A DNA stretch of 36,420 bases from Sphaeroforma arctica JP610. Taxonomy: Eukaryota > Opisthokonta > Ichthyosporea > Ichthyophonida. The position numbers were made by a program, and so were the translations under genes. Below the pieces are notes generated by a model. It had not been told where the DNA came from, made no database searches, and worked only from the letters and a program-made list of their open reading frames with translations. Each line of letters starts with the position of its first letter. The first letter of the stretch is position 1. This document shows, piece after piece, positions 12,301-20,016 of this stretch. The DNA lies in NCBI RefSeq assembly GCF_001186125.1, contig NW_014040492.1, forward strand, positions 5,418 to 41,837. Reading direction: 5' to 3'.

Positions 12301-13104
12301 TGTGAGAGCGGGTATTGTGGATGGCGATTCGTGTTTAGCCCCAGTTCGGCGTATTTTGTTTTTACAAAAATTCCACATCTATTTGTACTACAAACATAAA
12401 TCAATATCTGCATCTTAATAATGGGTTGCAGTATTCTCATATACTTGTGCGACTGCTAAGGGTAGAATTGGCTATGATTTCCAATCTTGTGTGCTTCTTC
12501 GACTTGCGTTTGAATGTTCTATTTATACGCTCATATGAAAGCACATAAGGCAAAGAATGGAGCTCACTTGAAAGTTGGAGAGTCGTCGATTACTACTGTG
12601 TACGCCTTGATTACTGGGGTTTAAATAAGTGAACCGGCAATCGTACGATTCGATTTTACACGATTGATGAAGTATAACTCACTGTGTGTGACTCACCATT
12701 AAAAGAACTGTGATTACGCAATTCTCGACTGCAGGGGTTTCCTACTGGCCAGCTATTTGATTGAACGGGCGGATTACAGTGTAGAAGAGGCCATTGCTGC
12801 GGTATGTAAATCGTCTTTTCCAGTTTTGGTGCACGTTATTTGTTTTTCTGATTGGTTAGACGATAGACACTTTAGTTGCCACCCACCCACTTTCGTCCCT
12901 TTCCTTGGTCAATATTTCATTTTCAGACATGTCTCAGCTGTGTGTTTAATATGCTGACAAAATTGCCTAGGTATTCACTTGCACTTTCAATTGTATTCAC
13001 AGTTCAAACAATCCAGACCAAAAGGCATACGACATCAGCACTTTCTGGATGAGTTATTTCTGCGCTACACCCGCCGTTCGTCCTCTGTAGCAAATAAACA
13101 CTAG
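206..13104 (+). CDS. ABHD8-type alpha/beta hydrolase fused to a dual-specificity phosphatase (5'-partial, 13 visible exons)
   Basis: Exons: 206-357, 1076-1152, 2022-2166, 2390-2608, 6405-6526, 6979-7961, 8464-8645, 9149-9273, 9748-9841, 10725-10841, 11879-12030, 12735-12801, 13003-13104. All introns are GT-AG and every phase matches, giving 844 residues from the first whole codon (208) to TAG at 13102. The hydrolase spans about residues 1-650: oxyanion HGAGG (38-42), LLGHGDS, nucleophile Ser107 in AHSYG, acid Asp229 in SGEDDRVTP, base His625 in ECGHQ. Residues about 239-610 are an acidic Ser/Gly/Asp-rich insert. A linker (668-699) leads to the phosphatase: VGVVLDLT (about 720), P-loop HCHYGFNRTG with Cys782 and Arg788, then RPKGIRHQHFLDELFLRY. 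That P-loop is closest to the capping-enzyme triphosphatase/DUSP11 class. Neither substrate is known; cytosolic action is inferred, since no signal peptide or membrane span is seen. The 5' end lies outside the window. The alternative, two adjacent genes, is disfavoured by the unbroken phase and the absence of a stop between domains. Confidence 0.85.
415..975. repeat. Intron 1 minisatellite (TAGTAGTATGTACCTAC family)
   Basis: About twenty imperfect units of 22-30 bp built from TAGCTAGTAG, TATGTACCTAC and TACTTAG. The tail (about 895-975) is a second pair of units based on ACACTTAGT and CACACATAG. The array fills most of intron 1 and shows no coding signal. Confidence 0.85.
1076..1152 (+). CDS. 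Exon 2 (strand with DLLGHGDS)
   Basis: The acceptor is TTTCACAG and the donor GTATGT. Translation gives VTIVAMDLLGHGDSE, the strand and turn that follow the oxyanion loop in ABHD8-like and other alpha/beta hydrolases. The exon enters in phase 0 and leaves in phase 2. Confidence 0.85.
2022..2166 (+). CDS. Exon 3 (nucleophile elbow AHSYG)
   Basis: The acceptor is TCTGTGTACAG and the donor GTAAGG. The first base completes the Glu codon split with exon 2. The peptide NLFFAHSYGCSLVAKML is the nucleophile elbow (G/A-H-S-Y-G), with Ser107 of the visible protein as the expected nucleophile. Confidence 0.88.
2390..2608 (+). CDS. Exon 4 (strand 6 and lid helices)
   Basis: The acceptor is CTTCTCCCGCAG and the donor GTACGG. 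The exon encodes VAGVAMCAPT, the strand after the nucleophile helix, then a lid-like helical stretch of about 60 residues. It ends in phase 0 immediately before the giant microsatellite intron. Confidence 0.87.
2674..6064. repeat. Giant hexanucleotide (TTTCTA)n microsatellite in intron 4
   Basis: About 3.35 kb of period-6 sequence (TTTCTA with variants TTTCCA, TGTCTA, TATCTA, TTTCTG), flanked on both sides by short (AT)n runs at about 2674-2692 and 6044-6064. The plus strand is strongly pyrimidine-biased. Very long open frames exist in several phases only because the repeat rarely contains a stop. It sits between exon 4 and exon 5, which join cleanly in phase 0. Ile-Ser, Tyr-Phe and Leu-Phe dipeptide translations are therefore not proteins. 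Confidence 0.95.
6405..6526 (+). CDS. Exon 5 (catalytic acid strand SGEDDRVTP)
   Basis: The acceptor is CACCCATAG; a second in-phase AG nine bases downstream would only remove Val-Val-Lys. The exon encodes the strand VPFCLVSGEDDRVTP with the catalytic Asp, aligned by eye to the HD-K-x-V-P segment of human ABHD8 as I remember it. The donor GTGTGT leaves phase 2, which the next exon completes exactly. The donor region is duplicated 55 bp downstream. Confidence 0.85.
6522..6631 (+). repeat. Tandem duplication covering the exon 5 splice donor
   Basis: Two units of about 55 bp (6522-6576 and 6577-6631). Both begin GCAAGGTGTGTTCTATATAT and continue to CCTGATTGGA and GGTTCGG. The first copy carries the real donor at 6527; the second carries an equivalent GT 55 bp downstream. 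Confidence 0.85.
6979..7961 (+). CDS. Exon 6 (983 bp: helix start, then a long acidic low-complexity insert)
   Basis: The acceptor is GCAACACAG and the donor GTAAGT. The first residues continue the helix after the acid strand (R-MIIDAIEANNG). The remaining roughly 315 residues are rich in Ser, Gly, Glu, Asp and Thr, including a short Asp-Ala repeat near 7707-7730, with no recognised domain. The frame is open throughout and phase-consistent on both sides. The insert is probably disordered. Confidence 0.8.
8464..8645 (+). CDS. Exon 7 (end of insert, catalytic His ECGHQ)
   Basis: The acceptor is GCTCACAG and the donor GTGTGT. About 45 low-complexity residues are followed by VELHIISECGHQ, the last strand and the catalytic His (His625) of the hydrolase. 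The final 61 bp are repeated inside the following intron (8683-8743). Confidence 0.84.
8585..8743 (+). repeat. Duplicated 3' end of exon 7 within intron 7
   Basis: Exon segment 8585-8645 recurs at 8683-8743 with a 37-bp spacer. The copy stays open in the same reading and still reads HIISECGHQ at its end, with four changed residues upstream. It is followed by ATTTGC instead of a GT donor, and no convincing acceptor precedes it. I read it as a dead partial exon copy. Confidence 0.8.
9149..9273 (+). CDS. Exon 8 (hydrolase C-terminal helix and linker)
   Basis: The acceptor is TGCTACCCAG and the donor GTATGT. VMLEKKSIFNAVVNNFF directly continues the His loop. It matches the C-terminal helix of ABHD8-like enzymes (GHxVMLExPExxNxLLxxF), so the hydrolase ends here. 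The rest links to the phosphatase part. Confidence 0.85.
9748..9841 (+). CDS. Exon 9 (linker into phosphatase)
   Basis: The acceptor is CAAACCCCAG and the donor GTATGA. It completes a split Trp codon. The sequence KNYEKWSKTLNFGEAILF...GFVPMK resembles the segment before the capping-enzyme-type phosphatase core (F-x-P-M/L-K). Confidence 0.82.
10725..10841 (+). CDS. Exon 10 (phosphatase strand VGVVLDLT)
   Basis: The acceptor is CAATTTTAG and the donor GTATGC. It encodes VLRQDDANHSPSNF and then RVGVVLDLTSQAPPY, equivalent to the strand and turn M-G-L-x-V/I-D-L-T in capping-enzyme triphosphatases and DUSP11. Confidence 0.85.
11128..11495. repeat. Intron 10 minisatellite, 34-bp unit
   Basis: About ten near-identical units of TATCTACGTATGCGCTCGTG followed by GTAGATTAGATCAA; one unit near 11420-11450 is rearranged. 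It lies in intron 10. Confidence 0.9.
11879..12030 (+). CDS. Exon 11 (phosphatase P-loop)
   Basis: The acceptor ACGATGCAG is pyrimidine-poor but phase-correct; the donor is GTAAGT. LPLYIKL (strand) is followed by a helix and then VAVHCHYGFNRT, which contains the CX5R catalytic loop with Cys782 and Arg788. Capping-enzyme triphosphatases have the very similar HCTHGFNRTG. Confidence 0.88.
12735..12801 (+). CDS. Exon 12 (helix after P-loop)
   Basis: The acceptor is CTCGACTGCAG and the donor GTATGT. The split Thr codon is restored across the intron to give NRTGFLLASYLIERADYSVEEAIAA, the helix after the phosphate loop and the start of the next one. Confidence 0.88.
13003..13104 (+). CDS. Exon 13 (phosphatase C-terminus, stop)
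   Basis: The acceptor is TTGTATTCACAG. The peptide FKQSRPKGIRHQHFLDELF matches the terminal helices of this phosphatase class (A-R-P-P-G-I-x-x-x-x-x-x-x-L-F-x-R-Y). The gene ends at TAG 13102-13104. An AATAAA at 13093-13098 overlaps the last codons; no better poly(A) signal was seen close by. Confidence 0.86.
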   Translation, partial: FKQSRPKGIRHQHFLDELFLRYTRRSSSVANKH

Positions 13105-14338
13105 GGTGTATTTATTATTGCATGTTTCAATTTTGTTTTATTGCCAGTCTACAAAATACGTAGAGGCTGCTCTCACGATATCATTCTCAAACAAGTGTGT
13201 CAAAAAGCTAGACTTGCTATCTTATCACACCTCCTTTTGACTGTCCTGCCGGCTGCTTTACTGTTGAGTGAAGCCAAAGTAGCAGCATCTGCTAGTACTA
13301 TATTGTACTATGCTCTAGGAAATTGTGTTCTTGAAATGAAGGCTGCTTGAATGTATCACGCCTTGAAGTTTGTTTTCACTTCATTACGAAAAAACACATG
13401 AACAATTAATCGATTTAAAATAATTGATTTATCAAAGCTCCCTACGCAATTGTGTTTGAATGTAACACGCCTTTCGCATTAGTTTTCACTCTATTACGAA
13501 AAACGAGACGAGAACAATTAAACAATTCAAAATATTTGATTTTATCAATGCTTCAAAATCGGCCATCACCGAAGCTATGAGGAACTATTGTCGCGAGCTG
13601 AATGGACCAATGAGTATCATAATCAGCAAATTGGAATCTCAAAGATCTAATACATGGTGCTAGCACAAGAAAATCGATAAAGGAAGTTTTTGCGGTTGAT
13701 ATCGCAAGTCGTAAGAGTATCTGATTTTGAACGAGATATCACTTTCTAAAAATTTGTTGACACAGTGATTTAAATACAAAATGGACTGCAATAACTCGAC
13801 ATTTGTCGCACATACAAGGTGACATATATACAAAGTTGACTTAACCCCCCCCCCTCCCCCCCCCCTCAGTGTAGAACAAAAGTACACATAAGGTTTTGTA
13901 CTGCTGCGAATTCCTCTCGATATGCCCTATTTATATCCTCTCCACTCTGTGCGACATTTCTTAAGATGCTTTTACTTATTCGCGAGATCAATCAAACTTC
14001 CGACAGGCGCGGGTAAAATTTAGACTTCCACTTCACTCCTGAAGATAGTGCAGGAGATCTAGCAGGTAGTTTACACTTTGCTGGCAAGATATGGGAAAAT
14101 AAAAAGGCCGACAGACTGCCGAAAGAAACTCGAGCCTGGGTCTGAGATACTTACGTATATTTGTCCCAAGTTTGCGCTGATGGGTACAATAGACGTCCCC
14201 CAGCGGGGTAGTTGTATATTTACCTCGTAGTCAAAGGCTGGCCTTGTGGATTGTGCTCTTGTAGCTGAATTCCATAGCCGTCAAATAATGTAGAAGAATT
14301 TGGAGCATGCCATTGGGCTGGGGAAATTGGGCTGCTCT
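13105..14338. other. 3' flank of the host gene: non-coding with one diverged duplication
   Basis: No convincing gene. An AT-rich duplication of about 100 bp occupies 13340-13440 and 13449-13550 (shared TTGAATGTA, CACGCC, TTTTCACT and ATTACGAAAAA). A C-rich homopolymer run lies at 13845-13866. The rest shows no repeat or domain that I can name. Confidence 0.6.
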
Positions 14339-14762
14339 CTTGGTATGATTGATTGATTGGTTTTGTTTCATTACTCGGATCCGTTGAAAAAACGATTGAG
14401 ATGACGAAGTGGTATGAGACTGAGGGCGGGACGGTACGCTTATATAAATCAGTAAGTTCTGGATGCGAAAATCGATCACTCACATCAGTCCTATATCCAA
14501 GGTATCAGTCAGGCCGAACCCCATTATTTCAAACTATGTCGTAATATTATCTTGGTATCATTGATTGATTGGTTTTGTTTCATTACTCGGATCCGTTGAA
14601 AAAACGATTGAGATGCCGAAGTGGTATGAGACTGAGGGCGGGACGGTACGCATATAGAAATCAGTAAGTTCTGGATGCGAAAATCGATCACTCACATCAG
14701 TCCTATATCCAAGGTATCAGTCAGGCCGAACCCCATTATTTCAATCTATGTCGTAATATTAT
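14339..14762. repeat. Two-copy tandem duplication, 212-bp unit
   Basis: Copies at 14339-14550 and 14551-14762 differ at about five positions. Each starts CTTGGTAT and contains TTGATTGATTGGTTTTG, CGGATCCGTTGAAAAAACG and GGCGGGACGGTACGC. The function is unknown. Confidence 0.9.
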
Positions 14763-14969
14763 CTGCCAAATATAATGAAACATGGAGAACACTTGGCGGC
14801 AAATCGATGGATATCCAAAATCGGGTGAAGCACGTACTTCATACAGTTAGGATACAACAGGAGTGGTAACGACGTTCGTGTCGGAGGTGTATAAAATGGA
14901 TGGGGTTCAAGATTAGGGCGTACAAAGATAGCTCCTATTCGGGTATAGAAACTTTGGGCATCGTACATA

Positions 14970-15260
14970 CAACAGGTTTAATGTTACTCAGCATGGCTGT
15001 AGAAACGTTGCAGGGTCGTCGAGAAGCAGTGCTTGATACCGGTACCGCTAAATGAATTACGATAGTTGGTGGACGAACTAGGGAGCAATTTTGTAAGTAC
15101 AATTCCTCTATCATAAGGAGTAGTAAGAGTGAAACATTAGGAACCCGTCCTTGAGGTCTTGATAGAACAGCAAAGGATCCATCGTATGTTCCATGGACTG
15201 AAATACTAGCTCAAGAGAAGGTCGATTTTAGGTCGACGTCTTCAGATGCAGAGTGTGATT
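14970..15260 (+). mobile_element. Worn retroelement fragment with retropepsin-like motif
   Basis: A short stretch near 15000-15050 reads REAVLDTGTAK, which resembles the active-site region of LTR-element aspartic proteases (L-D-T-G). No reverse transcriptase or integrase was recognised around it, and no LTRs. Family assignment (Copia-like or other) is not possible. It is broken with several breaks and looks old. Confidence 0.35.
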
Positions 15261-15308
15261 TCTTTGATACGTGAGTTGTAAGGAACGTGCAGCCAACCGA
15301 AGAATGAC

Positions 15309-15887
15309 GTGGATGCTCTCGCGTATGGCCAATACAACCGAGTTACTGTTGATGTACCACCTATTGTAGGAATAAAAGCTGAGGAGCTATTCCCTCAGCG
15401 TCATTTTACGGTAAGAAAGAATATAAAGGATGGCTGTGTTGGGAGTGAAGGTTGTAGAGTTGTCAACTTCATGTATAATAGCAACGATGATATGGATACA
15501 GTGTTAATACCCCCGGGAGTGTTGTATATTGACGCAGACGGATATTGCACTTGTGCCAATCTGAAATGTGTCAACAAGGAACTAAATGCTATTGTAGAAA
15601 TAAAAGCTGAGGAGCTATTCCCTCAGCGTCATTTTACGGTAAGAAAGATTATAAAGGATGGCTGTGTTGGGAGTGAAGGTTGTAGAGTGGTCAACTTCAT
15701 GTATAATAGCAACGATGATATGGATACAGTGTTAATACCTCCGGGAGTGTTGTATATTGACGCAGACGGATATTGCACTTGTGCTAATCTGAAATGTGTC
15801 AACAAGGAACTAAATGCTGATATTTTACTATATTCTGCAAAGCGAAAGAATCTGTTTCAGAGTTTTTGTCAGCTGGAAGTTGTATAA
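15309..15887 (+). CDS. Unassigned open frame made of two 76-residue Cys-bearing repeats
   Basis: The frame is open for 192 codons and is dominated by an in-frame duplication (15363-15590 and 15591-15818). Each unit reads AEELFPQRHFTVRK, then DGCVGSEGCRV, then DGYCTCANLKC; the spaced Cys residues could bind metal or form disulfides. No ATG opens the frame: the first codon counted is GTG, and an in-frame stop lies just upstream. It may be an exon, or part of the retroelement remnant before it. I do not recognise the family. The copies differ by about five bases, three of them silent by eye. Confidence 0.4.
   Translation: MDALAYGQYNRVTVDVPPIVGIKAEELFPQRHFTVRKNIKDGCVGSEGCRVVNFMYNSNDDMDTVLIPPGVLYIDADGYCTCANLKCVNKELNAIVEIKAEELFPQRHFTVRKIIKDGCVGSEGCRVVNFMYNSNDDMDTVLIPPGVLYIDADGYCTCANLKCVNKELNADILLYSAKRKNLFQSFCQLEVV
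15363..15818 (+). repeat. In-frame tandem duplication, 228-bp unit
   Basis: Copies 15363-15590 and 15591-15818 are about 98% identical by eye. The unit is exactly 76 codons, so the reading frame passes through both copies. Confidence 0.92.
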
Positions 15888-16956
15888 GAACCTAGAAAGT
15901 ACTTGAAGTTAACAACACCTTGGAAATCATGATGGAATACCTCTTAACCTGCATGAAGCACCATGACACATGCAATAGATCTTGGAAGGCCTACTCATGT
16001 TTTTATTAGGTATCCTGTGGTTCTGATCATATTCACTCTATTGAAGCATTGGGATTGCCCCTTAGCGTTTCTGTGCGTATACAAAGGGAGGAAAGTTGTA
16101 CAGTTGTACTTATCAACGTGCAACCAACTAGGCATATTATCGTCAATTGATCATATTTTCGCCGGCAGGTAGTAGTATCAAGACGTTCGGTAGTTGGAGA
16201 GAGAGTCTTTACGATCACGGATGTGCACAAAAAGACAAAAACGTTCAGAAGAGTGTGTAGGCTATATTTGTCATAAATAAAGTCGATAATTTATTGGGCG
16301 ACATTTACAAGCGTGCTTGATAGAATCTAAATTCTAGAGTTGATTCGCCCGGCTGGCAGTATATTATTAATTGAATTCGTAAATACGTCGTAAATACTGA
16401 TTTGGCCCGGGAAATCACACACGCCATATTTGGTTGTGAGCCAGGGTAAGGGCAATGGGTATGTGTTGAACATATAAACATCTCTTAACCATTATAGAAC
16501 TATGTATTATAGTATGATCCTTTATTTTATATATTTTATGGTATGTATGTTATCCTATGACTATTAAGTTGACTCATTTATAACTATGCACTAAGTTATC
16601 CATGATTTTGCTGGTTCTGTACATATATCTATTGTATACAATATAATTGCCAACAAATGTCACGATCAAGTTTGAATGACTAATTTATTGATTGATGAAT
16701 AAAAGTAGTTACAGCTCATACCACAATTAATTGACGAACGATCAATTGGAAAGCACACTGCGTGAATAAACAGAGGCGGCCGGAGGGCTGTGAGCTAGAT
16801 GCTCGAGGTCTCGACGAGCGGAAAGACGGGTAGTGGTGACAGTGGTGGAAGTTGGTGTAACTGCTTAGTGTGGAGTACCGACATAGTGGTACATTTTCCA
16901 GCTTTGTAGAAGCTCAACAGGGAGGGCAACGGGAGGTAAGTATATTTAGAGTGACA
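15888..16956. other. AT-rich intergenic stretch, nothing recognised
   Basis: Short open stretches only, with no domain. 16500-16700 is particularly AT-rich, with scattered AATAAA-like strings. No gene, RNA or clear repeat was identified. Confidence 0.5.
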
Positions 16957-17042
16957 AAGTTTTGTATATCCTATGTGTCACGTGTGAAGTGAGAGGTGCA
17001 AGTTTTGTATATCCTATGAGTCACGTGTGAAGTGAGGGGTGC
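16957..17042. repeat. Two-copy tandem duplication, 43-bp unit
   Basis: Copies at 16957-16999 and 17000-17042 share AAGTTTTGTATATCCTATG and GTCACGTGTGAAGTGAG and differ at two positions by eye. Confidence 0.9.
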
Positions 17043-17166
17043 GGCCAATAAGGACTTCGTAGTCGACAGTGCTTTAAATTTTGTGGGGTTTACAAGCGAC
17101 AGGACCTTCAAGACTGAAAACGACGACATAACCATAGCGTTCCTGGAAAAGGCGGTGCACATGTAG
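17020..17166 (+). pseudogene. Protein-like open fragment, family unknown
   Basis: A 48-codon open stretch reads KDFVVDSALNFVGFTSDRTF and ends at TAG 17164. The composition is ordinary soluble protein, unlike the surrounding non-coding DNA. There is no start codon in context and no neighbouring exon was found. It may be a relic of a mobile element or a displaced exon. Confidence 0.2.
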
Positions 17167-17576
17167 CCATCAATTGGAAGGGAAGATGTGGCGTTCGTCA
17201 GTAACCAATATTTGGTTGCGAATCATGCCTGCCAAAGACATAGCGCGTGGTCACATACTGACGGGTTGGCCAGATTATATATTCCTATTTAAAATAGTAT
17301 TTCTATTGGGGTGTGGTGCATGTCAGTGTTTTGCTAAGGGCCATATTGCGAGCTATAAGCATAGCGCGGTCATCTGAGGCATGTATTGCGCGATATATCT
17401 TCAAGCTGTGTAGGCATGATTGTTTTTTGTGTTCGTGGGCGATCTGTGACAGAGTTCACAGCGAGTGGCATCGCATACCATGTTCATAGCATACTTATAC
17501 TATCAAGAGGCATTAGTCCTTCTAAATCGACGCAGAACTGCTCGCGGGTCTGTGTACGTTATGAGAAGTATTGGGG

Positions 17577-17720
17577 ATGTGTGACTAGCTATTTTGAAAT
17601 TTGTGGTCATTAGGTCAAGTGGGTATCCTATAACGGTAGTGTCATGATATGTGTGACTAGCTATTTTGAAATTTGTGGTCATTAGGTCAAGTGGGTATCC
17701 TATAACGGTAGTGTCATGAT
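17577..17720. repeat. Two-copy tandem duplication, 72-bp unit
   Basis: 17577-17648 and 17649-17720 appear identical by eye. Each begins ATGTGTGACTAGC and ends GTGTCATGAT or one base before it. Confidence 0.92.
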
Positions 17721-18118
17721 ATAGAAACTAGAAGGTGTCTGCCATGATCAGTACGGTATATGGCTTGCATTGGATATCCCTGATAAAGGAGAGTCACCAT
17801 TCGGCTAAGGGCCAAAGAGATTATAGCGATACCAGAGATCGTGCTGATATCAAAATCATGTCGCTAATAGCAGTCCGGTATGAGTTAGCGCAGCAACGAC
17901 TGAAGAGAATATTTACTTTCCGGAAGTCATTAACAAGCTATAATCCCGTCTTCGAGGGCAGCAACCTTTGGGAGATAGGTGTTTAAAGAGCAGGTAGTAA
18001 ATTAGGTGAATCACTAAACCAACTAATTTAGTATGTACTTGGTCGGTTGGTCCAGTCATCCATCTAATTAACTACGAAACTAAAAAAGTGCCGCGAGTAC
18101 TTCGATCGCAGACCGTAC
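17721..18118. other. Unassigned stretch with a short open frame
   Basis: An 83-codon open frame at 17735-17986 (+) has no recognised motif and no coding context. The end of the stretch (from about 18020) is the left part of the dispersed repeat described at 18020-18540. Confidence 0.4.
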
Positions 18119-18540
18119 GATCCGCTCCCGGGTGAACTTCTCTGAACTGTCCATGCTGGAAACGATCCGCTCCCGGGTGAACTTCTCGGAACTGTCCACG
18201 CTGGAATCACTACTCTCGGGCGGATATCTCGGTACCCCCCGCGCTGGGAATAGTGCTAGTACTAGGCTGATTGACACACATCACACCATATACCCAACAA
18301 GGTAAAATTCGAACTCGTGACCTCTCTGGTTTTACAATGAAATAGAGATATGACTGAAGCAACCAACCTAGTACTAGGTTAGTTGGTTCAATCATTCACC
18401 AAGTTCACTACAGATTTGTTAAGTGTCGCGAATTCTTAAACTTAATTCCGTACGATTCGCTCCTGGATGAATTTCTTTGAACTTTCCACGCCGAAATCAC
18501 AATTTTTCTGGGCGGATACTAATAGACCCAACCGAAGGAA
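18020..18540. repeat. Two diverged copies of a dispersed repeat around a tRNA/SINE-like patch
   Basis: 18020-18235 and 18375-18530 share an order of blocks: a TTGGT-containing segment, a CATC/CATTCACC segment, GCCGCGA/GTCGCGA, CGTACGATCCGCTC/CGTACGATTCGCTC, GAACT..CCACGC and GGGCGGATA. The left copy also has an internal 45-bp tandem duplication (18119-18163 and 18164-18208). Divergence is about 25-30% by eye, so this repeat is older than the tandem duplications nearby. Confidence 0.6.
18290..18370 (-). other. Possible degraded tRNA or tRNA-derived SINE
   Basis: The minus strand reads GAGTTCGAATT (18306-18316), close to the RNA polymerase III B box, preceded by an anticodon-arm-like stretch with CTCT...AGAG pairing and a TTGTAA loop. 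The stems are imperfect and no full cloverleaf closes. Palindromic CTAGTACTAG strings lie on both sides (about 18255 and 18368). Confidence 0.25.
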
Positions 18541-18865
18541 CGGCCGTACGGGCCATTCTGGAATTTAATATCGCCACCTATTTGAGTAATTGGTTGATTG
18601 AAGAATTGTGATGACTAATTCGGCATCATCAAAATTTAGAAACTAGGATACCAAAATCATAGATACGGATATTTTCACGAAACCCATCGTTAGAGAAAAT
18701 CCCGTCCCATGTAGAAACGTGAAAAATAAAAACAGCAAACGCGCCGTCCAGAACGGCACTTTTGACTGAGTTCACTCATTCAGAATTGCCACTTTTTACT
18801 AAGCACTCACTAATCGGGTTGACTACATTTATAAGTGACGGAACTACTGTATTTATTGCATTTCC
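18541..18865. other. Non-coding stretch, nothing recognised
   Basis: AT-rich single-copy-looking sequence. Weak internal similarity exists between two strings containing GAACGGCACTTTT and GAATTGCCACTTTT (about 18752 and 18782). No gene was seen. Confidence 0.5.
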
Positions 18866-19051
18866 GAGTTAACTATACTCAATTTATTTATTTTTCGAGT
18901 ATCGTGATGAATGGTCCTACTACTCTACCGGTATCAAGAAAGTCTGCGACCGCTTGTTGAGTTAACTATACCCAATTTATTTATTTTTCGAGTATCATGA
19001 TGAATGGTTCTACTACTCTACCGGTATCAAGAAAGTCTGCGACCGGTTGTT
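18866..19051. repeat. Two-copy tandem duplication, 93-bp unit
   Basis: 18866-18958 and 18959-19051 share GAGTTAACTATAC, ATTTATTTATTTTTCGAG and ACTCTACCGGTATCAAG and differ at about four positions. Confidence 0.92.
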
Positions 19052-19914
19052 GAAACGACTGCTTGGGGTTCCATAACAATTATCTCATATTTGCACTAAG
19101 GTGGGAGCAGCTTTCGTTCTTGATCCGACTCCGAAAAATGAGTCTAGAGCAGAGACTTACGTTACGCTGGTCCGACTAGTTGCTGATGCCAACATTCGAT
19201 TACCACCTTGGATTCGGTCATGCAACGTCTTTGGATTGCCGAGGGGATGACCATTTCGGATACTGTCACACGTGCAGAAAGCGGCTGCAGCTTCAACTCC
19301 GTGAATTCTCGGTAGTGACGAATGGTTCATCTCACCTTGATGTTATTACCTGGTCGACTATGCAGAATGACAGCGCTACGCAGCAAGTAGTACAATTGAT
19401 ACAACAGCAATGGGCTCTTCAACACCACTCATGTAAAGCGGGTCCAACAGTACGAAGCAGATCAGCCCTGTGAAACGTAGGTGGTGCCGGAGGAAATCAG
19501 GAATTGAAGATCGTTGCCAGATCACCTGACAGACTACATTATCTGAACCGAGTGGATTTGCATTTTGCGTCTGGAGATACACGGAGCATGACATCGCCGC
19601 TGAAACGTGCTTTTGATGTGTTCCGAGAGGTGATAAAATCTCTGTTCCTCCCACTTAATCAAAGACAAGTTTTGGCGAATTTATTCATAGACAATCTGTA
19701 ATGTCATTGGCCGCCACGCTCACCAGAAGAAATGAAGAAAAACATAGACACAACCAGTGCGCCCATTGACATGCTAACCGTAGACACACCCCTGTTTATC
19801 ACGTCCCCCGCAAGCAGTAGGACGCCGCAAGGGCACCGAGACGCAAGATAAATGCCTTACTGAGAGACTACAGTAGTAGACGTATTTCTATATACGTTAA
19901 TAACGTTTTACGTC
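19052..19914. other. Unassigned stretch with two open fragments
   Basis: Open frames at 19180-19473 (+, with a Gln-rich segment) and 19504-19701 (+) are protein-like but carry no motif I can name. They may be parts of one decayed mobile-element gene. No LTR or terminal inverted repeat was found next to them. Confidence 0.35.
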
Positions 19915-20016
19915 GTCAGCCCGAGAGTAATTTGGGACTTGTTCTCAAATTAATATAAGTATAGGTGGGTCAGCCCGAGAGAACGTAAGAGTAATTTGAG
20001 ACTTCTTCTCAGATTA
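19915..20016 (+). repeat. Duplicated 25-nt hairpins with paired changes
   Basis: GTCAGCCCGAGAG precedes each of two hairpins. The first (19928-19952) pairs TAATTTGGGA with TCTCAAATTA; the second (19992-20016) pairs TAATTTGAGA with TCTCAGATTA. Stem differences between copies fall at positions that remain G-U or Watson-Crick pairs in RNA. The second unit has about 10 extra bases between leader and stem. Confidence 0.7.

Noticed and set aside
13845-13866. C-rich run as a quadruplex or i-motif
   Set aside because: Only one nearly pure homopolymer block, better read as simple-sequence slippage.
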